From assembly GCA_963674625.2 (NCBI GenBank), contig CAXXXO010000003.1, positions 1 through 64,000 of the forward strand: a stretch of 64,000 bases of DNA, in the 5' to 3' direction. The stretch's first letter is position 1. Every line of letters starts with the position of its first letter. This document shows, one piece after another, positions 39,555 to 48,463 of this stretch. The translations under genes and the position numbers were made by a program. The notes beneath the pieces were generated by a model that worked only from the letters and a program-made list of their open reading frames with translations, was not told the origin of the DNA and made no database searches. The DNA comes from JALHFZ01 sp963674625 (GTDB taxonomy: Bacteria; Synergistota; Synergistia; Synergistales; Aminobacteriaceae).

Positions 39555-41301
39555 GGAGGTCTTCTCCCGCATCGCCGCCGGAGAAGTGGTGGAACGCCCC
39601 CTTTCCGTGGTAAAGGAGGCCGTGGAGAACTCCCTCGACGGAGGGGCGACGGAGATAAAAGTATCCCTTTTCGAAGGAGGAAAGGTCCGGATCGTGGTGG
39701 AGGACAACGGAAGGGGGATCCCCTTCGAAGAGCTTGCCCTGGCCGCCGCACCCCATGCCACGAGCAAGATCCGCACTCTTGAAGAGCTTGAGGCCGTAGG
39801 TTCCCTGGGATTTCGGGGAGAGGCCCTTGCGAGCATCGCTGCCGTAAGCCGCTTCGAGCTTCGCTCCCGGGCGGAGGGGGAGGGATCGGGGGGAATGCTG
39901 AAAATCGAGGGGGGAAGACAGGTTCTCCATACCCCCATTCCATGCCGTTCCGGGACGAGGCTCTCCGTGGAGGACCTTTTCTACACCCTCCCCGCCCGCC
40001 GCAAGTTCCTCAAGTCGGCCGCGGCAGAGAGCCGGAGAGTCTTCTCCTTCCTTCGGGACATGGCCGCAGCCTATCCGGAGGTCGCCTTTACGGAGGAATC
40101 CGACGGCAAAAGAGGGTTCTCCTCTCCGGGAAAGGGAAGCAGGGAGAATATCCTCCGGCTTCTCTGGGGAGGGGAGGGAGAGATCCGCCGATGCGCAGCG
40201 GCCGCGGCCCATTTGAACCTCGAAAGCTGGTTTCTGCCCTGCCCGGGACGGGCGCGGAGCACCGTCCTCTCCTTCGTGAACGGACGTTCCGTGAACGATC
40301 CCCTCGTCCGGGGAGCTGCCGGCTCCCTCTGTCGAACCCTCGTGGGGAACTGGGCATTTTTCTTCACCCTTCCGGCGGACCTTCTCGACGTGAATATCCA
40401 CCCCGCCAAGTGGGAGATCCGCTTCCGCTACCCCGGCGAGGTCTACGACACAATCCAGCAGGCTGTCCTGACCCTCTCGGGCTCCGCCCCATCCCTCTCG
40501 CCGGGAGATTTCCCCTCTCTGAAGAACTCCGTGTCCGGAGCTTTCAAACCCGCTCCCTTTGAAAAAGGACACTCCTCTTCCCCTTTCTCCTTCAGGGAAG
40601 AGCAGGCCTCTTCCTCAGAAAGCGGCGGGGACCATTTCCCGGCGGAGTCCCTCTTTGGCCGGGTGAGTGCTCCTCCTCCCTCTCTCGAGGAAGGAAAAAG
40701 CACGGAGAATTCTCCCGTTTCGGAAAGCCTGGGAGGGGAGGTCCGCTTTCTCGGCCAGATCGCCTCGGGATACCTGCTCTTCGAGACGCCGGAGGGCGTG
40801 GCGCTCATGGACCCCCATGCGGCCCACGAGCGCATCGGCTACGAACGGGCGGCGAAGCTCTCAAAGGATTTTCTCGTCCTTTCCCGTTGCGCCGTCCCTC
40901 TTCCCGTGCCGCCTTCTCTCTCTCTGGAGGTTTCCGGTCACCGGCAGGCCCTCGAGGACATCGGCTTTTCCTTTTCTTCGGGTGAAGGGGGGATCTCCCT
41001 CGAAGGGTATCCCTCTCTGCCCGGAGGGATCGGGGAAGACCCCCTCCGCCTTCTCCGCTCCGTCCTCTCGGAGTGGACGGAGGATCGGACCGCCCCCCTG
41101 GAGGAAGTCCTCTGGAAGAGGATCGCCACGGCCGCCTGCGGCCTGTCGGTAAAGCTCTCCACGAGGCTCTCTCCCTCCGAGGCCCTTGCCCTCTGGCGAA
41201 ATCTTCTTCTCTGCGAGGCCCCCTGGACATGTCCCCATGGACGGCCCACGGTCCTCGCCCTGGACAGCGGAAAGCTGCAATCCTTTTTCGGAAGGGAGTA
41301 A
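39532..41301 (+). CDS. mutL: DNA mismatch repair protein MutL (endonuclease type)
   Basis: GHKL ATPase of 589 residues that acts after MutS. ATG 39532 follows GGAGGTG inside the mutS end. N-terminal motifs: RIAAGEVVERPLSVVKEAVENSLD, VVEDNGRGI, HATSKI and GFRGEALASIAAV. The C-terminal domain carries DPHAAHERIGYE, matching the DQHA-x2-E-x4-E endonuclease metal motif except Pro for Gln, then ACGLSVK and CPHGRP. This fits MutH-independent nicking activity. Confidence 0.95.
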   Translation: MKISLLPEEVFSRIAAGEVVERPLSVVKEAVENSLDGGATEIKVSLFEGGKVRIVVEDNGRGIPFEELALAAAPHATSKIRTLEELEAVGSLGFRGEALASIAAVSRFELRSRAEGEGSGGMLKIEGGRQVLHTPIPCRSGTRLSVEDLFYTLPARRKFLKSAAAESRRVFSFLRDMAAAYPEVAFTEESDGKRGFSSPGKGSRENILRLLWGGEGEIRRCAAAAAHLNLESWFLPCPGRARSTVLSFVNGRSVNDPLVRGAAGSLCRTLVGNWAFFFTLPADLLDVNIHPAKWEIRFRYPGEVYDTIQQAVLTLSGSAPSLSPGDFPSLKNSVSGAFKPAPFEKGHSSSPFSFREEQASSSESGGDHFPAESLFGRVSAPPPSLEEGKSTENSPVSESLGGEVRFLGQIASGYLLFETPEGVALMDPHAAHERIGYERAAKLSKDFLVLSRCAVPLPVPPSLSLEVSGHRQALEDIGFSFSSGEGGISLEGYPSLPGGIGEDPLRLLRSVLSEWTEDRTAPLEEVLWKRIATAACGLSVKLSTRLSPSEALALWRNLLLCEAPWTCPHGRPTVLALDSGKLQSFFGRE

Positions 41302-41305
41302 GGTC

Positions 41306-42262
41306 ATGGAGAAAAAAAAGCCCCTTTCGGTGATAGCCATCGTCGGGCCTACCGCCGTCGGAAAGACGGCCGTCAGCATCGAGCTGGCGGAGCGGCTGGG
41401 AGGAGAGGTCGTTTCCGTGGATTCACGGCAGGTGTACCGGTATCTCGACGTGGGGGCGGACAAGATTTCCCTCTCCATAAGAAAAAAAGTGCTCCACCAC
41501 ATGATCGACGTGGCGGACCCGGACCAGGTCTTCTCCGCGGCGGATTTTGTCCTTGGATGCCGGGATGCGGTGGAGAGGATAGGTGCCCGGGAAAGAATTC
41601 CGATTTTTGCCGGAGGAACACCCTTTTACTACGAGGCCCTCTTCGGATCGAGACTGTCGAAAAACCTGCCAAGGGACGAGGATCTTCGCAGAGAACTGGA
41701 GGAGACGGCCCGAAGAGAGGGAAAAAAAGTCCTTCATGACCGCCTTCGGGAGGTGGACCCGTGCACTGCGTCCCGCCTTCATGAAAACGACCTGCGGCGG
41801 GTTGTCCGGGCCCTCGAGATCCACCGGCTTACGGGAAAAAACGCGTCCTCATGGTACGCCGGGGATGAAAAGCTCATCCCTTCCGGGGCCTACGATGTGC
41901 TCTATATCGGCCTGACCCGTCCCCGGCCTCTTCTTTTCGAGGCCATTGAAAGGCGCGTCCGGGAACAGTTTGCCTCCGGGTTTCCCGAAGAGGTGGAATG
42001 GCTGCTGTCCCGGGGGTTCGACGAGAGATTCCCCTCCATGCAGGGGTTCGGCTACAGGGAGCTCGTGCAGTATTTTCGGGGAAAAATAACCCTTGAGGAG
42101 GCCGCCCTGGGGGATATCAGGGCCACAAAGGCCTTTTCCCGGCGGCAGATGACATGGTTCAGCAAATTTTCTCCAATTGTATGGTATGATACTACGGATT
42201 GCATCATTCCGGATCTGGCAGAGGAGATCGAAAAGGAGGTCCGGACGCATCTTGAGAAATGA
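41306..42262 (+). CDS. miaA: tRNA dimethylallyltransferase
   Basis: Adds dimethylallyl to A37 of tRNAs reading UNN codons. ATG 41306 lies 4 bases after mutL and follows GGAAGGGAGTAAGG. An upstream in-frame start at 41186 falls inside mutL and was rejected. 318 residues. Motifs: P-loop GPTAVGKTAVS, SVDSRQVYRYLDVGADK, FAGGTPFYYEAL, NDLRRVVRALEIH and GFGYRELVQYF. The mutS-mutL-miaA order is widespread. Confidence 0.96.
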   Translation: MEKKKPLSVIAIVGPTAVGKTAVSIELAERLGGEVVSVDSRQVYRYLDVGADKISLSIRKKVLHHMIDVADPDQVFSAADFVLGCRDAVERIGARERIPIFAGGTPFYYEALFGSRLSKNLPRDEDLRRELEETARREGKKVLHDRLREVDPCTASRLHENDLRRVVRALEIHRLTGKNASSWYAGDEKLIPSGAYDVLYIGLTRPRPLLFEAIERRVREQFASGFPEEVEWLLSRGFDERFPSMQGFGYRELVQYFRGKITLEEAALGDIRATKAFSRRQMTWFSKFSPIVWYDTTDCIIPDLAEEIEKEVRTHLEK

Positions 42263-43160
42263 GCCTGTACGGGAGATCGAAGTAGCTTCGCCCACGGGAT
42301 TCTGTTTCGGAGTCAAGCGGGCTATCGAAAGCCTCGAGCAGAGCATCGACTGGTGCTCCGCCCGGCGGGAAGGGCACAGGAAGGTCTATTCCATTGGAAT
42401 GCCCATCCACAACCCCCAGGAGGTGGAACGCCTCACCTGCAAAGGACTCGTGGTGGTGGACAGAATCGAGGACGTCCCCCCGGGGGCCTCGGTTTTCATC
42501 CGGGCCCACGGCGTGCCTCCCGCAGTGAAGGAAGCCCTTATGGAACGGTGCGGTCCGGGGGTGACGGACGCAACATGCCCCTTCGTGAAGAACGCTCAGG
42601 AGAAGGCGGCCCTCCTCTCCCGGGAGGGATATCCCGTGCTTGTGCTCGGAGATCCGGGACATCCGGAAGTCCAGGCCATCGTGGGCTGTGCTGCGGGAGA
42701 AGTTTTCGTCGCGTCCTCTCTTGCGGAAGTGAAGAAACTTTGCAAAAAGGACCGTTTGGGAGTAATATCGCAGACGACCCAGAAAAGCGAGGTACTCGGA
42801 GCTGCGGCAAAAATTCTTGCTCCCCGCACGCGGGAGCTCCGGATCTTTAATACCATCTGCGGCGCCACGACCCAGAGGCAGGAAGCGGTAAGAAAGATCA
42901 CTGACCACGTGGACGGTCTGCTCGTCGTGGGCGGAAAGAACAGCGCCAACACGGCGAAGCTCGTGGAAATTGCCCGCGCCCGATCCTGCGACGTTCTGTG
43001 GATCGAGCAGGCGAAGGATCTTGAGAGCGGATGGTTCCGGGGAAAGAAAAAAATAGGCATCGCAGCCGGCGCAAGTACGCCGGACTGGATCATAAATGAA
43101 CTGAAAAACGCAATAGAGACATCGCAGGTGTCAAGGGGGATGGAAGATTATGACGGATGA
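42252..43160 (+). CDS. ispH: 4-hydroxy-3-methylbut-2-enyl diphosphate reductase
   Basis: Last enzyme of the MEP isoprenoid pathway, an iron-sulfur protein making IPP and DMAPP. TTG 42252 is the only suitable start, overlapping miaA by 11 bases after GGAGG. 302 residues. The three cluster-ligating cysteines are Cys18 (TGFCFGVKRA), Cys109 (TDATCPFV) and Cys203 (NTICGATTQRQ). His residues in GMPIHNPQE and FIRAHGV and the DPGHPE loop match substrate-binding sites. It overlaps rpsA by 11 bases, echoing ispH-S1 fusions in some clostridia. Confidence 0.95.
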   Translation: MRNEPVREIEVASPTGFCFGVKRAIESLEQSIDWCSARREGHRKVYSIGMPIHNPQEVERLTCKGLVVVDRIEDVPPGASVFIRAHGVPPAVKEALMERCGPGVTDATCPFVKNAQEKAALLSREGYPVLVLGDPGHPEVQAIVGCAAGEVFVASSLAEVKKLCKKDRLGVISQTTQKSEVLGAAAKILAPRTRELRIFNTICGATTQRQEAVRKITDHVDGLLVVGGKNSANTAKLVEIARARSCDVLWIEQAKDLESGWFRGKKKIGIAAGASTPDWIINELKNAIETSQVSRGMEDYDG

Positions 43161-44787
43161 AATGAGAAATGACGAGCTTCAGGCGGAGGAATCCGCAGAG
43201 GAACAGAAACCGGAACAAGTGTACGTGACCGACAGGTCGGCGGAGGAAGAGAACAGCCTTTACGCCGGGGATGATCCGGCCGAGGCCGGAGAAGCATCGG
43301 ACGAACCGGAAACCATGGAGAGCATGCTGGAAAAGTACGGCGACGGTGAGGAGATCCAGCGCGGAAAGGTCGTCATGGGAACGGTTGTCAACGCCGTGGA
43401 CGGCGGATGGCTCATCGACGTGGGCTACAAGTGCGAAGGGTTTCTCCCGGCCAAGGAATGGTCTCACCGGGTTCTGGTGGAAGACGCAGATGAACCCAAA
43501 GTGGACGACAAGATTTCCGTTCAGGTGGTCAGCATTCGCCACGGAGAAGAAGCCCAGCTCACCGTGAGCCGATGGCGCAGCGAGTTTGACCGCCGCTGGA
43601 ACGAGCTCGAACATAAACTTTCGGAGAGCGATGTGCTCACCGTCCGGGGTATCCGCAAGGTCAAGGGCGGTCTCATGGTCGAATGCTGCGGACTCGAGGG
43701 GTTCGTGCCCATCTCTCACCTCGCCGAAGAGGGAAGGGGAGTCAACCCCGGAAAATTCGTGGGTGAAGAGTTCGAAGCCAAGCTTCTCGAGAGGGACAAG
43801 AAAAAACACCGCCTTGTCTTCTCCCGCAGACAGATTGTGGAGGAGACCCTTTCCAGCGAACGGGAGGATTTCTACACCAACGTCAGCGAGGGAACGGTTC
43901 TCGACGGTGAAGTGAGCAGCATCACCTCCTTCGGCGTTTTCGTGAACGTCGGCCCCATGGACGGCCTCGTCCACATGAGCGAACTCTCCTGGAAGAGAAA
44001 CATCAAGCCCAAGGAGATGTTCAAGAAGGGCGATCCAGTCAAGGTCAAGGTCATCGGCATCGACCGCGAAAACAACCGCCTCTCCCTCAGCATCAAGCAA
44101 ACCCAGGACGACCCCTGGCTGAGCGCAGCGGACCGCTGGAAAGCCAATGACCGCGCTACGGGAGTCGTCACGAACGTGACCGATTTCGGCGCCTTCGTCG
44201 AGGTGGAGCCCGGAATCGAAGGGCTCATTCATATCGGCGATCTCAGCTGGACCCGGATCAAGCACCCCCGGGACGTCCTTCGAAAGGGACAGGAAGTGGA
44301 AGTCGTGGTCCTCGAAGTGGACATGGAGAAAAAGCGGATGAGCCTGGGGTTCAAGCAGCTCAACGACCCCTGGAGCGATGTGGCTTCCCGCTACTCCAAG
44401 GACCAGGACATCCAGGTGAAGGTCGTCCGCCTCGCCGATTTCGGCGCCTTCGTCGAAATCGAAGAGGGCGTGGAAGGGCTTATCCACATCTCCCAGCTCA
44501 GCACGAAACGGGTCGAAAAACCAGGAGACGTCCTCGCCGAAGGGCAGGAAGTGACCGCCCGCATCATCGAGATCAACCCCGCCGAGCGGAGAATGCGCCT
44601 GAGCATCAGCGCCCTCGAGGAGCCTGCCCAGCAGCAGCACCAGCAGCAGCGCCGCCCGAGGGACGACGACCGCCGCAGGGGCCGGACCGATCGGCAGGAC
44701 CATGACCGCCAGCCGAAAAACGTCGGAAACGACGGAGAAGCCAGCGTCAGTATAGGAGAGCTTCTGAAGAACTCCCAGCAGGACTGA
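43150..44787 (+). CDS. rpsA: Ribosomal protein S1 homologue (five S1 domains)
   Basis: Binds mRNA on the small subunit. ATG 43150 follows AAGGGGGATGG. After an acidic N-terminal tail of about 70 residues, five S1 repeats can be read: GKVVMGTVVNAVDGGWLIDV, VRGIRKVKGGLMVECCGLEG, GEVSSITSFGVFVNVGPMDG, GVVTNVTDFGAFVEVEPGIEG and VKVVRLADFGAFVEIEEGVEG (each quoted in part). A Gln/His/Arg-rich low-complexity tail ends the 545-residue protein. E. coli S1 has six domains, so this is a shorter type. Followed by a terminator-like hairpin. Confidence 0.92.
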   Translation: MTDEMRNDELQAEESAEEQKPEQVYVTDRSAEEENSLYAGDDPAEAGEASDEPETMESMLEKYGDGEEIQRGKVVMGTVVNAVDGGWLIDVGYKCEGFLPAKEWSHRVLVEDADEPKVDDKISVQVVSIRHGEEAQLTVSRWRSEFDRRWNELEHKLSESDVLTVRGIRKVKGGLMVECCGLEGFVPISHLAEEGRGVNPGKFVGEEFEAKLLERDKKKHRLVFSRRQIVEETLSSEREDFYTNVSEGTVLDGEVSSITSFGVFVNVGPMDGLVHMSELSWKRNIKPKEMFKKGDPVKVKVIGIDRENNRLSLSIKQTQDDPWLSAADRWKANDRATGVVTNVTDFGAFVEVEPGIEGLIHIGDLSWTRIKHPRDVLRKGQEVEVVVLEVDMEKKRMSLGFKQLNDPWSDVASRYSKDQDIQVKVVRLADFGAFVEIEEGVEGLIHISQLSTKRVEKPGDVLAEGQEVTARIIEINPAERRMRLSISALEEPAQQQHQQQRRPRDDDRRRGRTDRQDHDRQPKNVGNDGEASVSIGELLKNSQQD

Positions 44788-44795
44788 ATTTCCAG

Positions 44796-44832
44796 GGAGG
44801 TCGTCGGAAACAGGGCGGCCTCCTTTTTTATT
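44796..44832 (+). terminator. Hairpin with T-run after rpsA
   Basis: GGAGGTCG pairs with CGGCCTCC (one G-T wobble), with TTTTTTA after it. It lies between rpsA and def and may end or attenuate the upstream unit. Confidence 0.7.
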
Positions 44833-44863
44833 CCTGAAAAAGAGAAAAGAGTGAAAAATATTC

Positions 44864-45379
44864 ATGAACAATCTGCGTCTCCGGGTCTTTCCGGACCCTG
44901 TCCTTCGGGATGAGACCGAGCCCGTGACCGTCTTCGACGAATCCCTGAAGGATCTCGTGGCCGATATGGCCAGAATCATGCAGGCCGAGGACGGCGTGGG
45001 TCTCGCCGCTCCCCAGGTGGGAGTTCCCCTAAAGCTCGCCCTTGTCTTCTTCGACGGGGTCCTTCACGTGCTGGCCAACCCCTGCGTCACCTCCACCGAG
45101 GGAGAGCAGACTGGAGAGGAAGGGTGCCTCAGCTTTCCCGGCATCTACGGTACGGTGGTGCGCCCCGAAAAGATTACCCTGACCTGCCGGGACATGAACG
45201 GCCATGAGTCGTCCATAGAGGCATCGGGTTTTCTCGCCAGGGCCTTCCTTCATGAGATGGATCATCTCGAGGGAAAACTGCTGATAGACCATTTCTCTCC
45301 CCTCAAGCGCTCCATGGTGCGGAAGAAGCTTCTCAGAACCAGCTCGGAGCCGACGGAAAAACGCAGGGGAAAAAAGTAA
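44864..45379 (+). CDS. def: Peptide deformylase
   Basis: Removes the formyl group from nascent proteins. 171 residues with all three family motifs: GVGLAAPQVG, EEGCLSFPG (metal Cys) and FLHEMDHLEGKL (HExxH). The ribosome-binding site is weak and distant (AAAAGAG). It overlaps the fmt start by one base (TAATG), so the two formyl-cycle enzymes are coupled. Confidence 0.96.
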   Translation: MNNLRLRVFPDPVLRDETEPVTVFDESLKDLVADMARIMQAEDGVGLAAPQVGVPLKLALVFFDGVLHVLANPCVTSTEGEQTGEEGCLSFPGIYGTVVRPEKITLTCRDMNGHESSIEASGFLARAFLHEMDHLEGKLLIDHFSPLKRSMVRKKLLRTSSEPTEKRRGKK

Positions 45380-46329
45380 TGCCCCCTTCTCCGGAGGACG
45401 GCCTGCCCGACCTGTGGTTCTTCGGCACAGGGACCTTTGCGGCGAAATGTCTTGAACACCTGTACGGCAGCGTCCGATTTTCCCACGTGATCTCATCTCC
45501 CCCCTCCCGCGCCGGCCGGGGGATGGACTATCGTCCCTCCCCGGTCGAGAAATACTGCCAGGCCAATTCCATACCCGTTTCTACCTCCGCCGATGTTTCA
45601 TCCGACGAGAATATTCTTTCAACACTGGACCGCAGGCCGCCCGCTTCGATTCTCGTGGTGGATTTCGGCCAGAAGATCAGGGAGCCTCTGCTGTCGTCTC
45701 CTTCGTGGGGATGCCTGAACATTCACCCATCCCTTCTTCCCAGGTACCGTGGGGCCGCCCCGGTGCAGCGGGCGCTCATGGAGGGCGAATCCCCTGCGGG
45801 GGTGACCCTTTTCCGGCTCACCGGGGGAATGGACGAGGGGCCCATCCTCTTCCAGAAATCTTATGTCCCCGGAGAGGAAGAAGCGGCCGGGGAAGTTCTC
45901 TCGGCACTGGCTGAAATAGGTAGCGAACTTTACCTTTTAGGTGTAAAATGCATGATTGAAGGGACTTGCAAGTTTACACCGCAAGATTCTGAATTAGCGA
46001 CATACGCTCCTAAAATTTCCCCCTCGGAAGGAGAAATTGTGTGGAGCCAGCCGGCCGGGAGGATCGCCGATCTCGTCCGTTCTCTCAACCCGGCGCCGGG
46101 AGCTTTCTTCACCATGAGGTCAAAAAGGATAAAGCTCTGGAAGGCTCTTCGCACCCCCGGCTCCGGCAGCCCCGGAACAGTTCTCGGTTTCAGCGAAGGA
46201 CGGCCCGTCGTCGCGGCGGGAGAAGGTTCCCTCGAACTTCACACCGTGCAGCCCGAGGGTAAGAAACGTCTCGGGGGCGCCGAATGGGCAAGGGGGCTCC
46301 GGCTGAAGAAAGGAGATGTTCTTCTGTGA
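45379..46329 (+). CDS. fmt: Methionyl-tRNA formyltransferase
   Basis: Formylates Met-tRNA-fMet using 10-formyl-THF. 316 residues. Catalytic region LNIHPSLLPRYRGAAPVQRA gives Asn and His, with MDEGPILFQ supplying the usual Asp position. The N-terminal GTGTFAAKCLEHL starts the Rossmann fold; the C-terminal OB domain ends LRLKKGDVLL. A short stretch at about 45917-46020 uses AT-rich codons (tta, gta, aaa, act) unlike its surroundings, but the protein reads through without damage (YAPKIS motif region). Confidence 0.95.
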   Translation: MPPSPEDGLPDLWFFGTGTFAAKCLEHLYGSVRFSHVISSPPSRAGRGMDYRPSPVEKYCQANSIPVSTSADVSSDENILSTLDRRPPASILVVDFGQKIREPLLSSPSWGCLNIHPSLLPRYRGAAPVQRALMEGESPAGVTLFRLTGGMDEGPILFQKSYVPGEEEAAGEVLSALAEIGSELYLLGVKCMIEGTCKFTPQDSELATYAPKISPSEGEIVWSQPAGRIADLVRSLNPAPGAFFTMRSKRIKLWKALRTPGSGSPGTVLGFSEGRPVVAAGEGSLELHTVQPEGKKRLGGAEWARGLRLKKGDVLL

Positions 46330-47120
46330 ACGAACCGGATATTCTGCTCTTCTCGAACCTGATGAAATCTGCCCTTGAATCTCTTTCTCCCCGGGCCGAC
46401 TGGCCCAAGGCCATCGCCGTCACGGGGGCTCTCGGCTCCGGAAAGACGGAATGGGTTCTCAATCTGGCCCTGGGATTCAAAAGCCTCGATGAAACCGTCA
46501 CCATCGCCGATATGGACATCATCAACCCCTACTTCTGCATCCGCCAGGTCGCCGAGATCCTCGGAGACAAGGGCTTCAAAATCATCACTCCTCCTGAAAA
46601 CTCGCGGTGGTCCGACATGTCCATAGTCTCCCCCCAGGTTCTCTGGGCTCTCGGAGAAGACTCTGGCCGCCTTCTTCTCGATATCGGCGGCGACGCCGAG
46701 GGCGCCCTCGCCCTGAAGCAGTTCGAACCGGACATAAAAGAAGCGGGGTACCTTCTCATCCTCGTGGTGAACGCCTTCCGGCCTCAAACCTCATCACCGG
46801 AATCAATAGAAAAAATGATGCGGAAGATGGAGCAGATAGGGGGTCTTTCCGTCGGCGCCCTCATAAGCAATTCCCATCTTATGGATGAGACCTCCCCTTC
46901 CGATGTGGCCGACGGGCTGAATGTGGTCAAAGAGGCGGGGGAAAGGCTCGGCGTTCCCGTGCTCTTCGCCGGGGTGTCTCCGGAGCTTCATTGCCGGACG
47001 GCCGAAATCTTCGCCGAGCGGGAAATCACTGTCCCTCTGTGGCCTCTTTTCCGCTACATGATGCTTCCGTGGGAAGAAGGGGCCATGTGGTCGAGCGGAA
47101 CGAGGAAACCAAAGAATTAA
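46326..47120 (+). CDS. P-loop ATPase (MinD/ParA/CobQ-like) next to the Vor operon
   Basis: GTG 46326 forms GTGA with fmt and lies after AAAGGAG. The 264-residue protein has a Walker A variant GALGSGKTEW, an ADMDIINPYFCIRQ segment like the Walker A' neighbour of MinD-type ATPases, a Walker B-like LLLDIGGDAEGA and VVNAFRP. It lacks the deviant Lys-Gly-Gly start of ParA. Function unknown. The next four genes encode a ferredoxin-linked oxidoreductase, so a maturation or assembly role is possible, by context only. Confidence 0.7.
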   Translation: MNEPDILLFSNLMKSALESLSPRADWPKAIAVTGALGSGKTEWVLNLALGFKSLDETVTIADMDIINPYFCIRQVAEILGDKGFKIITPPENSRWSDMSIVSPQVLWALGEDSGRLLLDIGGDAEGALALKQFEPDIKEAGYLLILVVNAFRPQTSSPESIEKMMRKMEQIGGLSVGALISNSHLMDETSPSDVADGLNVVKEAGERLGVPVLFAGVSPELHCRTAEIFAEREITVPLWPLFRYMMLPWEEGAMWSSGTRKPKN

Positions 47121-47143
47121 TTTTCTGAAAAGGGGTGGGTGCA

Positions 47144-47359
47144 ATGCCGAAGGGTCGAGTGGAAATACTCGAGCAGTACTGCAAAAGCTGCGGGCTCTGT
47201 GTAGCTGTATGTCCGACGAAAGTTCTCCGGATATCGGAGAAGACGAACGCCAAGGGGTATCGGCCTGTGGAGCAGTTCAAGGAAGGGTGCATCGGATGCG
47301 CGCTGTGCGCCGTAACTTGCCCGGATGCTGCGATTGAAGTTTTCAAGATTGAGGAGTAA
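47144..47359 (+). CDS. 2-oxoacid:ferredoxin oxidoreductase, delta (2[4Fe-4S]) subunit
   Basis: A 71-residue ferredoxin-like subunit with two complete CxxCxxCxxxCP motifs, CKSCGLCVAVCP and CIGCALCAVTCP. The start ATG 47144 follows GGGGTGGG. It carries electrons from the catalytic subunits to free ferredoxin. First gene of the four-gene delta-alpha-beta-gamma set. Confidence 0.92.
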   Translation: MPKGRVEILEQYCKSCGLCVAVCPTKVLRISEKTNAKGYRPVEQFKEGCIGCALCAVTCPDAAIEVFKIEE

Positions 47360-47385
47360 CCCTGACACCAGGAGGTGAAAGCTGC

Positions 47386-48447
47386 ATGGGACGCGTATTG
47401 ATGAAAGGAACAGAAGCCATAGCGGAAGCGGCCATCCAGGCCGGGTGCAAATACTTTTTCGGATATCCCATCACACCCCAGAACGAAATTCCCGAATATA
47501 TGTCCGCCCATCTTCCCGAGGTGGGAGGCACCTTTGTTCAGGCCGAGAGCGAAGTGGCATCCATAAACATGGTCATGGGGGGCGGAGCCACGGGCTACCG
47601 GGTGATGACCTCTTCGTCGAGCCCCGGAATCTCTCTCATGTCCGAGGGAATTTCCTACATCGCCGGTGCTGAAATCCCCGCGGTGATCGTGAACGTCATG
47701 CGGGCCGGCCCCGGCCTCGGAGGCATACTGCCCGGCCAGGCGGACTACCTGCAGGCCACGAAGGGCGGCGGCAACGGAGACTACAACATGATCGTCCTCG
47801 CGCCGAGCACCCTTCAGGAGTGCGTTGACCTGACCCAGCTATCCTTCGAACTTGCCCAGAAATACCGCAATCCGGTCATGGTGGCCGCTGACGGCTTCAT
47901 GGGGCAGATGATGGAAGCGGTGGAGATCCATCCCAGCGCCACGAAGGACGACCCGGCGGATACGTCCTGGGCCCTCGGCTTCATGGGAGAGCGGGGCGGC
48001 AGGAGAAGCCATCTTCACAGCCTCTATCTCACCCCCGAACCCCTGGAGGAACATAACCGCCAGCTGCAGAAGAAGTACGGGCGAATGAAGGAAACGGAGC
48101 AGCGGTGCGAGACCTACCGGGTCGAGGACGCCGAGCTTCTCATCGCCGCCTACGGAACTACCGCGCGAATTTCCCGTTCCGCCGTGAACAATCTCCGGGC
48201 GGAGGGGATCAAAGTTGGAATGATCCGCCCCATCACCCTGTGGCCCTATCCCGTGGACACGTTCCGGGCCCTTCCCGAAGGGATCCGCCATATTCTTGTG
48301 GCGGAGATGAACGCCGGGCAGATGATAGATGACGTGAAGGTCGCCACGGACTGCCGGTATCCGGTCTCTTTCTACGGCCGCATGGGCGGTTTCGCCCCTT
48401 CGGTGAAGGAGATCGAGGACGAATGCAGGCGGATTCTCGCCCTGTAA
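47386..48447 (+). CDS. vorB: 2-oxoacid:ferredoxin oxidoreductase, alpha subunit (VorB type)
   Basis: Pyrimidine-domain subunit of an oxygen-sensitive TPP enzyme that oxidises a 2-oxoacid, with CoA, to an acyl-CoA. ATG 47386 follows a perfect AGGAGGTG. 353 residues: GCKYFFGYPITPQNEI, ESEVASINMVMGG (conserved Glu), SSSPGISLMSEG and MRAGPGLGGILPGQADYLQA. The last stretch is typical of the branched-chain 2-oxoisovalerate (Vor) type, though 2-oxoglutarate enzymes are close relatives. In Synergistota such enzymes serve amino-acid fermentation. Confidence 0.9.
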   Translation: MGRVLMKGTEAIAEAAIQAGCKYFFGYPITPQNEIPEYMSAHLPEVGGTFVQAESEVASINMVMGGGATGYRVMTSSSSPGISLMSEGISYIAGAEIPAVIVNVMRAGPGLGGILPGQADYLQATKGGGNGDYNMIVLAPSTLQECVDLTQLSFELAQKYRNPVMVAADGFMGQMMEAVEIHPSATKDDPADTSWALGFMGERGGRRSHLHSLYLTPEPLEEHNRQLQKKYGRMKETEQRCETYRVEDAELLIAAYGTTARISRSAVNNLRAEGIKVGMIRPITLWPYPVDTFRALPEGIRHILVAEMNAGQMIDDVKVATDCRYPVSFYGRMGGFAPSVKEIEDECRRILAL

Positions 48448-48463
48448 AGGAGGGAAAATTACA

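Noticed and set aside
44640..44720. CRISPR-like or direct repeat in the CAGCAGCAC stretch of rpsA
   Set aside because: It is low-complexity coding sequence for Gln/His/Arg, with no spacer structure. No CRISPR array was seen anywhere in the window.
43090..44979. 629-codon minus-strand ORF over rpsA
   Set aside because: It is a shadow of ispH/rpsA/def codon bias and shows no family motif; rpsA has five clear S1 repeats.
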